From Gemmatimonadales bacterium UBA4456 (GTDB lineage Bacteria; Gemmatimonadota; Gemmatimonadetes; Longimicrobiales; Gaopeijiaceae), in the NCBI GenBank assembly GCA_002390225.1, contig DGOW01000047.1, positions 16,931 to 29,430 on the forward strand: DNA of 12,500 bases. Reading direction: 5' to 3'. Positions 1 through 5,601 of this stretch are shown in pieces. Positions within the stretch are counted from its first letter, which is position 1, and each line of letters starts with the position of its first letter. A program made the position numbers and the translations under genes. The notes below the pieces were generated by a model. That model saw only the letters and a list, made by a program, of their open reading frames with translations, was not told the DNA's origin and did not search any database.

Positions 1-354
1 CGCGATCTTGTTGATGATCGGGGGCAGGCCGAGGTCCTCGACGGAAGGAATCTCGATCGGGATCGAGCGCAGGACGATCATCGGGGATCCGCGCTGCTTC
101 AGAATGTTTACGCGGAAACGACCTACGCCCGGGATACCCCAAGAGCAGTCGTAGTCGCAGAGCCTGTCGAAATTGTCACGATCCTCGTGATCCGGGATCA
201 GCTGCATGGCGATCCCCTTTACCTGCTCGATCGTGAGCTTCTGCTGCGTCAGCGGCTGGAGATTACCATGAACCCGGGCTCGCATGAAGTCGCCAGCCTT
301 GATGTGAATATCACTCGCACCACGTTCCACGGCGGCCTTGAACAGTTCCTGCAT
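1..354 (-). CDS. pilT: PilT-like type IV pilus retraction ATPase, N-terminal part (runs off left edge)
   Basis: This is the first 118 codons of a gene read leftward and cut by the window edge. The product begins MQELFKAAVERGASDIHIKA. The segment GASDIHIKAG is the characteristic N-terminal motif of the PilT/PilB/GspE secretion ATPases. It is followed by RARVHGNLQPL and, near residue 90, by GRFRVNILKQRGSP and a LRSIPIEIPSVEDLGLP stretch. This order matches the PAS-like N-terminal domain of PilT/PilU rather than the longer PilB. In this family the hexameric ATPase sits at the cytoplasmic base of the pilus and powers pilus retraction (twitching). The Walker A and B motifs lie outside the window, so catalytic competence and the PilT versus PilU choice cannot be judged. 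The start is supported by a strong purine-rich Shine-Dalgarno. The gene follows trpS on the same strand after 112 bases, so co-transcription is possible. Confidence 0.88.
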   Translation of the reverse strand, partial: MQELFKAAVERGASDIHIKAGDFMRARVHGNLQPLTQQKLTIEQVKGIAMQLIPDHEDRDNFDRLCDYDCSWGIPGVGRFRVNILKQRGSPMIVLRSIPIEIPSVEDLGLPPIINKIA

Positions 355-360
355 GAACTA

Positions 361-368
361 CTCTCCTC
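361..368 (-). promoter_or_regulatory. Shine-Dalgarno of the pilT-like gene
   Basis: On the minus strand this reads GAGGAGAG and ends six bases before the ATG at 354-352. It fixes the start of the PilT-like protein. It is one of the few good ribosome binding sites in the window. Confidence 0.7.
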
Positions 369-466
369 AACCGATCAGGATCGAGCGAAGATAGGCAACC
401 GAGAGCCAGAGCGCGATTCCAGGGAGTCCGCGCGACGGCAACAGATTCAAGCCTCAGAAGACGGGC

Positions 467-1486
467 CTAGCTGATCGCGCTGCGCCAGTCGAGGCCCATC
501 CGCTCGCGGACCTCCGCCATCGTCTGGCGGGCAATCACGCTCGCTCGCGCCGCCCCATCATCCAGAATTTCCCGCACGCGCTCAGGCTTCGCATGGAACT
601 CGGCCGCTCGCTCGCGGAACGGTTCGAAGGCATCCGCGATGTTGTCCGAGAGGATCCGCTTGCAGTCCACGCACCCGATGGTCCCGGCGCGGCACCGCGT
701 CTCGATATCGGCCTGCGTCTCGATGTCCGTAAAGAATTTGTGGAGCGAGTACACGTTGCAGACGTCCGGGTCACCCGGATCATCACGGCGCACCCGCTGC
801 GGATCGGTCACGGCCGTGCGCACCTTCGCCCAGACCGCATCAGCGTCTGCGAGCACAGGAATCGTGTTGTCGAGCGATTTGCTCATCTTGGCTTCACCGT
901 CGAGGCCCATGATTCGACCTACGTCCTCGGCGATCAGCGGCTCGGGCTCGGGGAACGTCTCCGCGTAGGCCACGTTGAACTTCCGCGCGACATCACGTGT
1001 CATTTCGAGATGCTGCTTCTGGTCCTCGCCGACCGGGACCGCGTCCGCCTGATAGAGGAGGATGTCAGCGGCCTGTAGGATCGGGTAGTTGAGGATACCA
1101 GCAGGAATCGACTCGAAGCGCTGCGACTTGTCCTTGAACTGGGTCATGCGCTCAAGATCGCCCACGGGCGTGATCGCATTGAAGAGCCATGCGAGCTCGG
1201 TGTGCTCTGGCACATCCGACTGCACGAAGATGATCGCCTTCTCGGGGTCCAGTCCCACGGCGAGATACGAGATCGCCAGGTCCAGGACGTTGCGCGGGAG
1301 TTCCCCGGGGTCACCACCGGCGGTGATGGCATGCTGGTCCACGATGCACCAAATGCAGTCGTAGTCGTCCTGCATGCCGACCCAACGGCGCAGCGCGCCG
1401 AGGTAGTTGCCGAGGTGCGCTTCTCCAGACGGCTGCATGCCGCTGAAGATGCGCTTCTTCCTTCCGCTGGAATCCGGGCTGGTCAT
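467..1486 (-). CDS. trpS: Tryptophanyl-tRNA synthetase
   Basis: The 339-residue product is the usual length for a bacterial TrpRS, a class I enzyme that charges tRNA(Trp) with tryptophan using ATP in the cytoplasm. Visible hallmarks are SGMQPSGEAHLGNYLG (residues 15-30), with the HIGH-type signature HLGN at 24-27; the tryptophan-pocket region with VDQHAIT; GILNYPILQAADILLY; VGEDQKQHLEMTRDVA; and KMSKS at residues 200-204. A C-terminal GCVDCKR segment, common in this family, is also present. The open frame extends 62 codons further upstream, to 1672, but that part is low-complexity, has no family similarity and overlaps the divergent IMPase gene. The ATG at 1486 is therefore chosen, although no convincing Shine-Dalgarno precedes it. 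The gene is divergent from the IMPase gene, and the shared 137-base gap contains hairpins. No Trp-rich leader peptide was seen. Confidence 0.95.
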   Translation of the reverse strand: MTSPDSSGRKKRIFSGMQPSGEAHLGNYLGALRRWVGMQDDYDCIWCIVDQHAITAGGDPGELPRNVLDLAISYLAVGLDPEKAIIFVQSDVPEHTELAWLFNAITPVGDLERMTQFKDKSQRFESIPAGILNYPILQAADILLYQADAVPVGEDQKQHLEMTRDVARKFNVAYAETFPEPEPLIAEDVGRIMGLDGEAKMSKSLDNTIPVLADADAVWAKVRTAVTDPQRVRRDDPGDPDVCNVYSLHKFFTDIETQADIETRCRAGTIGCVDCKRILSDNIADAFEPFRERAAEFHAKPERVREILDDGAARASVIARQTMAEVRERMGLDWRSAIS

Positions 1487-1525
1487 CGGAGGGTCCGTAG
1501 TCGCGAAGTGAAACGGGAGGGCTAA

Positions 1526-1580
1526 GTTAGCGGCGGCTGGATCGGTGGGCACCTCGATCCGGCTCGAGCCCGCTGCTAAC
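1526..1580 (+). other. Long imperfect hairpin (possible structured leader)
   Basis: In plus-strand RNA, 1526-1536 pairs with 1570-1580 (11 pairs, one G-U). The next eight bases, 1537-1544, stack directly on and pair with 1555-1562 (eight pairs, one G-U). This leaves a ten-base apical loop (1545-1554) and a seven-base one-sided bulge (1563-1569, CUCGAGC). The total is 19 pairs. Read from the minus strand, the two wobble positions become A-C and C-A mismatches, so the fold is slightly better in the IMPase direction. It could still form upstream of trpS, 40 bases before that start. It matches no riboswitch class that I recognise. Confidence 0.5.
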
Positions 1581-1586
1581 TCACGC

Positions 1587-1602
1587 TCCGTCATACGACG
1601 GA
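1587..1602. other. Short perfect hairpin upstream of the IMPase gene
   Basis: TCCGTC (1587-1592) and GACGGA (1597-1602) are exact inverted copies around a four-base loop. The stem ends 21 bases before the GTG start at 1624, so it could sit just ahead of the ribosome footprint. It may instead be a protein-binding palindrome or chance. Confidence 0.35.
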
Positions 1603-1623
1603 ATCCTCGAACCATCGAGACCC

Positions 1624-2421
1624 GTGGACTCCCTGCTCCGCACCGCCCGCGAGGCCGCTGAAGCCGCCGCACGCATTCATCGAAGAGACGCCGGGCGCGT
1701 GGTGCTCGCCGGCGCCACGATCAAGGCACGTGCAGACTATGTGTCAAAGACGGACCTCGATGCTCAGGAGGCAGCGCTCGAGGTGATCCGATCGAATCAC
1801 CCGGACCACGCGATCCTCGCCGAGGAAAGTGAGGATCCCGTCGAGGATCAACTCGCGAGCTGGGACGGCCGTCCGATCTGGATCGTGGATCCGCTCGACG
1901 GCACAGCCAATTTCCTGCACGAACACCCTCACTACTGTTCCAGTGTAGCCGTCGCCGTAGACGGTAGACCTGTCGCGGGCGCAGTAGTCTCAGGCTCAAC
2001 CGGTGAACGATGGTGGGCCTCTGAGGGAGCAGGCACCTTCAAGAGCGGCCGTAGGATCCACGTATCCACGGAGCGCCCCATGATCGAGGCGATGGTCGGT
2101 ACGGGCTTCCCGTTCAAGATGCTCGACCTCATGCCCGAGTACCTGGTCCAACTCGACCGAGTCCTGCGCTCGGCCTCGGGTGTGCGCAGGGCGGGGTCTG
2201 CAGCGCTGGACCTCTGCTACCTCGCCCAGGGATCGCTCGACGCCTTCTGGGAGGAGATCCTCATGCCGTGGGACTTCGCCGCCGGCATGATCCTGGTCCG
2301 AGAAGCCGGCGGAGTGCTTACCCGTCCGGACGGCTCCGATCTCGAGATCGCTCCGGGGAAGGTGCGGGGTGCAAACAGCCGATCCCTGCTGGACGAGCTG
2401 CGCGGGGTTCTGGAAGGGTAG
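1624..2421 (+). CDS. Inositol monophosphatase family protein (SuhB/IMPase-like)
   Basis: This 265-residue protein is the normal size for the Mg2+-dependent, Li+-sensitive IMPase/FBPase phosphatase superfamily. Visible motifs are the metal-binding acidic residues in AEESED (Glu67/Glu68), the signature WIVDPLDGTANF (residues 86-97, with metal ligands Asp89 and Asp92) and the second signature PWDFAAG (215-221, Asp217). SVAVAVDGRPVAGAV and GAGTF are also family-typical. Members hydrolyse inositol-1-phosphate, histidinol phosphate, PAP or sugar phosphates, and the sequence alone does not separate these activities. Translation is taken to start at the GTG at 1624, where family similarity begins. 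No strong Shine-Dalgarno precedes it. It is divergent from trpS, and the nearest gene downstream is read convergently. Nothing ties it functionally to the amino-sugar locus. Confidence 0.9.
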   Translation: MDSLLRTAREAAEAAARIHRRDAGRVVLAGATIKARADYVSKTDLDAQEAALEVIRSNHPDHAILAEESEDPVEDQLASWDGRPIWIVDPLDGTANFLHEHPHYCSSVAVAVDGRPVAGAVVSGSTGERWWASEGAGTFKSGRRIHVSTERPMIEAMVGTGFPFKMLDLMPEYLVQLDRVLRSASGVRRAGSAALDLCYLAQGSLDAFWEEILMPWDFAAGMILVREAGGVLTRPDGSDLEIAPGKVRGANSRSLLDELRGVLEG

Positions 2422-2811
2422 AACGACGAAGTGGGCTGGAAGACATGCCCGGACCAGCTCGATGACCGTGCATGGTGGCATCGGCTAATTCGTGATCGAG
2501 ATCTTGCACCCCTTCGCTTCGGCGATCCTGGAGAGCCTCACTGTCAGAATCCTTTTGTCGAACGTCGCTACGATGTCGTTGGGGTCCCCCGTGCGCGGCA
2601 AGGTGAACGGCGGACCGTATATCGCGTGATAGCCATCATTACCTCGGGGTGCAGATGTGGTACGGCATGTGGATCGATGGCCGAGCGAGTGTAACCCACG
2701 TGCCAGCCAAAGACAGCCATACTCTGACAACATGAACGTGCCCAACGTCTTGGCGAGACTGCGACTGTCAAACGGGCTGGCTCGACATGATAGGCCTGCC
2801 GTTTCCGCGGT
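2422..2811. other. Gene-poor stretch between convergent genes
   Basis: These 390 bases separate the IMPase gene from the end of the kinase gene. The only recognisable content is the Hsp20 tail at 2485-2619 on the minus strand. Open frames across 2620-2811 show no family similarity in any frame and look like chance ORFs. A TTGACA-like hexamer on the minus strand at 2771-2766 has no matching -10 element. No hairpin followed by a T tract was found for either converging transcript. Confidence 0.5.
2485..2619 (-). pseudogene. Remnant of a small heat-shock protein (Hsp20) gene, C-terminal end only
   Basis: Read leftward, 44 codons ending at a TAG give YGPPFTLPRTGDPNDIVATF, continuing with DKRILTVRLSRIAEAKGCKI. 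This follows the last two strands of the Hsp20/alpha-crystallin domain: F-T-L-P, then D-P-x-x-I-x-A, then an L-T-V-x-L strand, then E-A-K and a final I-x-I. The conserved A-x-x-x-G-V-L motif is degraded to ATFDKRIL, with Gly replaced by Arg. The rest of the domain, about 100 residues, is missing. The sequence upstream on this strand shows no Hsp20 similarity in any frame and soon runs into the kinase gene. The reading is a truncated, decayed copy; the match is short and made by eye. Confidence 0.45.
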
Positions 2812-3747
2812 TCAGCCTCGGAGGGCCAGACGGGCGGCGCCCATAGGAGGATCAACGACGCGGTTGACGACCAGGAATCCAGCCTCCTCAAGAGACCCGG
2901 CGACCCTGGCTGCCAACGGACCTTGATCCGCGATGAGTCCGCCCCAAAGTACCACGCGCGTTTCGTGATCACCCTCTGACGGCCTCATCCCCACGCCTCG
3001 GACAAGACCCGTGAGGGCCCTCACCGCATCCTCGAGAATGCCCTCGGCTGCGCAGTCTCCAGCGTCCGCAGCGCTGATCACGACCGGGGCGAGCGCTGCA
3101 ACGTCTCGCTTCGCTGCCGTCGCTACCCAGGCGACAAGGTCACCGGGCCCGCTCACCTCACAGGCCTGTACGAGTTGAGGCTCCAGCGCACTAGGAGCCA
3201 ACCTGCCATCGTGCTCCGTCATGACGCGCTGGAGTCCGCGCAGGCCGATCCAGTAGCCACTGCCCTCGTCGTCGAGAAGCCGACCCCAACCTCCGACCTG
3301 AATCGGCTGACCAGCCGGGTCGGCACCCCACGCGATCGAGCCAGTACCCGCGATGAGCAGTACGCCATCCCGCTCGGGAAATGCGTCCTCATATGCGGCT
3401 CGTACGTCGGTGCCGACGGTCAGACGATGAGCGAGTCGACACGTGCTGAGCGCCTCGGTCACGGCGCGGCTTGCCTCTGGACTGCCGGCACCTGCCAACC
3501 CAGCCCAGAGACTCTCCAGCGGCAGGCCGATGCTGTCGAGCGAAGCATCCCGCGTGATCAACTCGAGCGCAGCGGCCTCCATCGCATCGCCGATCGCACC
3601 GGCGACCGCCTCTGCTGCGGCGTCAGGATGGGCAGCGGTGACGACGGCTCCGGGGGCTTCCCCTCGCGCAACCTCTCGGCCCTGCGCGTCGACGATCACC
3701 GCTCGGGTCCGCGTGCCACCCCCGTCGACTCCACCGAAGAGACTCAC
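2812..3747 (-). CDS. BadF/BadG-type N-acetylglucosamine or N-acetylmuramic acid kinase
   Basis: The 311-residue protein belongs to the BadF/BadG/BcrA/BcrD ATPase family of the ASKHA fold. The phosphate-1 loop is GGVDGGGTRTR (residues 5-15), VGTDVRAA carries the likely catalytic Asp114, the phosphate-2 motif is LIAGTGSIAWG (131-141), VGGWGRLLDDEGSGYWIG (151-168) is the diagnostic amino-sugar kinase segment, and VVLWGGL is the adenosine motif. Family members phosphorylate GlcNAc, MurNAc or glucosamine at O6 with ATP in the cytoplasm. Clostridial MurK, of similar length, accepts both GlcNAc and MurNAc. The GTG start lies in a GTGA overlap with the stop of the upstream symporter gene, indicating translational coupling and a shared substrate. 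It is the last gene of the minus-strand operon. Whether GlcNAc or MurNAc is the main substrate cannot be read from the sequence. Confidence 0.85.
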   Translation of the reverse strand: MSLFGGVDGGGTRTRAVIVDAQGREVARGEAPGAVVTAAHPDAAAEAVAGAIGDAMEAAALELITRDASLDSIGLPLESLWAGLAGAGSPEASRAVTEALSTCRLAHRLTVGTDVRAAYEDAFPERDGVLLIAGTGSIAWGADPAGQPIQVGGWGRLLDDEGSGYWIGLRGLQRVMTEHDGRLAPSALEPQLVQACEVSGPGDLVAWVATAAKRDVAALAPVVISAADAGDCAAEGILEDAVRALTGLVRGVGMRPSEGDHETRVVLWGGLIADQGPLAARVAGSLEEAGFLVVNRVVDPPMGAARLALRG

Positions 3748-5177
3748 GTCTCAGGCTGAGTCTGAACCAGTCCGACCAGAGAGCCGACAACAAAGGTGAC
3801 CGACGCGCCTACAAGGACGTACCACGGCCATGCCATCAGATCACGCATCAGGGTGACCGTACCGATCCCGACCGCGACCCCGATGATCACTGCAGCTTGC
3901 CCGGGACGTTTAGTGAATACGCCGAGTGCGAATGCCCCTAACAGGCCGCCATAGACCAGTGACGCGACGCCGAGCGCAACCTCGACAGCCGACGTCCCCT
4001 GCGAAAGCGGGATGAACAGCACTGCCCCTCCGACAAGCAGACCTGCCCATAAAAGTGTGAAGAGCTTCCCGGCCCGCAGGATGCGCGCCTCGTCGTCGCG
4101 CGCCCCGACCATCGGCGCCCAGTAGTCGTAGGCTGTGGCCGACGCGAGCGAGTTGATCGATGACGAGAGCGACGACATCGCGGCGGCAAACACGCCTGCG
4201 ATCAGCAGGCCCGTCAGCCCTGGCGGGAGGTGCTGAACGATGAAGGTCGCAAAGATCTCATCCGTCGAATCGAAGGTCCGACCCTGATAGAAGGCCCACA
4301 GCCCAAGCCCGACAAGCAGGAAGAGCAGGAACTGGAAGATGACGACGACACCACTCCCGATCAGAGCCTTCTGCGCGGAACGCTGGTCGGTGCACGTCAG
4401 AAGGCGCTGCACGATCAGCTGATCCGTACCGTGCGACGCAGTCGTGAAAATCGCGCCCCCGAAGACTCCGGCCCAGATCGTGTAGGGGATGGTGACATCT
4501 GTGGAGAAATCGAGGACCGCCAGCTTCCCTTCCGCACCTGCAGACGTCAGAACGCCCACCCACCCGTCCGGGAGAAGCAGCTGAATCGCGACGATCGTCA
4601 CGGCGGCGCCGAAGAGATACAGGCCCATCTGGACCACATCGACCCAGACGACGGCCTTAATGCCACCAAAGTATGTGTACACCACGGTGAGGACGCCGAT
4701 CACCGCGATCGACGCCGGGTACGGCCACCCGGTGATGAGTGCAAGCGGAATCGCGGTCGCAAAGAGACGTACCGAATCCGCAAGGAGCCGCGTCACCATG
4801 AAGATCGCGGACGTGAAGCGCCGCGCTCCCAGCCCAAAGCGTTGTTCCAGCAACGCGTAGGCAGTGGTCAACGACCCTCCGTAGTACGCCGGCAGAAAGA
4901 ACGTCGAGACGATCACTCGACCCGCCAGATAACCGAGCGTCAGTTGCAGAAAGACGAGCGCGCCGGCGTACGAGACCCCTGGCACACTCAGGAAGGTCAG
5001 CGTGCTCGTCTCGGTCGCGACAACCGAAAGCATGACGGCGACCCACGGTAGTGAGCGGCTGCCGAGGAAGTAGTCCGTGCCGCCCTCCTGCCCACGTCCC
5101 AGCCAAGCGCCCCAGGCGGTCACACCGACCAGATAGACGACAAGGACGACGAAATCGAGGGTCGTGAAGCCCGTCAT
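3744..5177 (-). CDS. Sodium:solute symporter (SSS family), probable amino-sugar importer
   Basis: The 477-residue protein has about a dozen hydrophobic segments, beginning with LDFVVLVVYLVGVTAWGAWL near residues 7-26. It carries the SSS signature GGIKAVVWVDVVQ at residues 171-183. Other family features are TDYFLGSRSLPW, VVATETSTLTFLSVPG and AAAMSSLSSSINSLASA. SSS proteins use the sodium gradient to import sugars, amino acids or organic ions across the cytoplasmic membrane. Its place directly before an amino-sugar kinase, with a GTGA stop/start overlap, suggests import of GlcNAc or MurNAc. To my recollection the Tannerella MurNAc transporter MurT is an SSS-like protein paired with a kinase. 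The open frame extends to 5534, but that part is out-of-frame translation of the upstream ORF. A strong Shine-Dalgarno favours ATG 5177; ATG 5180 is possible. Confidence 0.9.
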   Translation of the reverse strand: MTGFTTLDFVVLVVYLVGVTAWGAWLGRGQEGGTDYFLGSRSLPWVAVMLSVVATETSTLTFLSVPGVSYAGALVFLQLTLGYLAGRVIVSTFFLPAYYGGSLTTAYALLEQRFGLGARRFTSAIFMVTRLLADSVRLFATAIPLALITGWPYPASIAVIGVLTVVYTYFGGIKAVVWVDVVQMGLYLFGAAVTIVAIQLLLPDGWVGVLTSAGAEGKLAVLDFSTDVTIPYTIWAGVFGGAIFTTASHGTDQLIVQRLLTCTDQRSAQKALIGSGVVVIFQFLLFLLVGLGLWAFYQGRTFDSTDEIFATFIVQHLPPGLTGLLIAGVFAAAMSSLSSSINSLASATAYDYWAPMVGARDDEARILRAGKLFTLLWAGLLVGGAVLFIPLSQGTSAVEVALGVASLVYGGLLGAFALGVFTKRPGQAAVIIGVAVGIGTVTLMRDLMAWPWYVLVGASVTFVVGSLVGLVQTQPET

Positions 5178-5180
5178 CAT

Positions 5181-5187
5181 CACCTCC
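5181..5187 (-). promoter_or_regulatory. Shine-Dalgarno deciding the symporter start
   Basis: The minus strand reads GGAGGTG immediately before two consecutive ATG codons. GGAGG is five bases from the ATG at 5177 and only two from the one at 5180, so 5177 is preferred. The site lies in the short gap after the preceding stop at 5197. Confidence 0.65.
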
Positions 5188-5196
5188 GGTTTCGCG

Positions 5197-5601
5197 TCAT
5201 GACGGCTCTGAGAGGTCCGCCGTGGACATGAGTTGGGGAACTGTTTCGCCTCCGTCGACGAAGATCCTGTAGGCCTCCATCGCGTAATACGCCGGCAAGC
5301 CCAAGCGCCGCAGACGCTCCGCGGTCTCGCGGTTTCGGGATTCGACTCTTTGCCAGAATTCGCGCGGGTCGGGTCCGGGGAACGGGGCAACGTCCTTCTG
5401 AGACTGGTGACGGAAGATCGCGAGCACTTTGTTACGGAGTTCGGCCTCCGCCATGGGGACAAGAATGGTCGCCTCTGCGACCGACCACTCCTGCCACGCA
5501 CCCCTGTAAAGCCAGAGCTCGGGCGCCGGACCATCGTAGACGTCGAGGACCTCTACCGGAATGCGCTCCCGAACACGGAGCCCGGAGTCAGCGATCGTCA
5601 C
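5197..5601 (-). CDS. C-terminal fragment of a NagB-like/PIG-L (LmbE) fusion protein
   Basis: From a GTG at 5601 this gives 134 residues. Residues from about 25 onward resemble the very end of the long NagB-like proteins of Bacteroidetes and relatives, in which a GlcN6P-deaminase-like domain is fused to a PIG-L/LmbE deacetylase-like domain. Matching segments are ELWLYRGAWQEW, FRHQSQKDVAPFPG, REFWQRVESRNRETA and LGLPAYYAMEAYRIF. The deaminase domain and the N-terminal PIG-L metal-binding region are absent, because the upstream DNA codes for the end of the GH3/serine hydrolase gene. The frame is free of stops and sits neatly in the operon: its GTG overlaps the previous stop by 14 bases, and its own stop is 19 bases before the symporter. 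It is either a relic that decays slowly or a retained small protein of unknown role. The start is uncertain; the open frame reaches 5700. Confidence 0.6.
   Translation of the reverse strand: MTIADSGLRVRERIPVEVLDVYDGPAPELWLYRGAWQEWSVAEATILVPMAEAELRNKVLAIFRHQSQKDVAPFPGPDPREFWQRVESRNRETAERLRRLGLPAYYAMEAYRIFVDGGETVPQLMSTADLSEPS

Larger units (their letters stand above)
1487..1623. promoter_or_regulatory. Divergent trpS / IMPase intergenic region
   Basis: This 137-base gap separates two divergently read genes and must hold, or lie next to, both promoters. No convincing -35/-10 pair was found on either strand. Its visible content is structural: a long imperfect inverted repeat at 1526-1580 and a short perfect one at 1587-1602. 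Neither is followed by a T tract in either direction, so they do not look like terminators. Both genes lack a clear Shine-Dalgarno. Confidence 0.5.

Noticed and set aside
421..460. Terminator hairpin after trpS
   Set aside because: A GCGCG/CGCGC inverted repeat is present, but it has a long interrupted loop and no T tract in the trpS direction.
1526..1580. T-box riboswitch for trpS
   Set aside because: A GGTGGGCACC stretch recalls the T-box GGTGGNACC core, but it is on the strand opposite to trpS. No Stem I, specifier loop or terminator/antiterminator pair with a T tract is visible.
1487..1672. N-terminal extension of trpS to the first ATG of its open frame
   Set aside because: The extra 62 residues have no TrpRS similarity and would overlap the divergent IMPase gene and the hairpin region. 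TrpRS similarity begins right after the ATG at 1486.
4230..5051. 273-codon plus-strand ORF
   Set aside because: It lies wholly antisense to the symporter gene, is dominated by charged residues (Arg, Asp, Glu), and has no family pattern; it is a GC-rich shadow frame.
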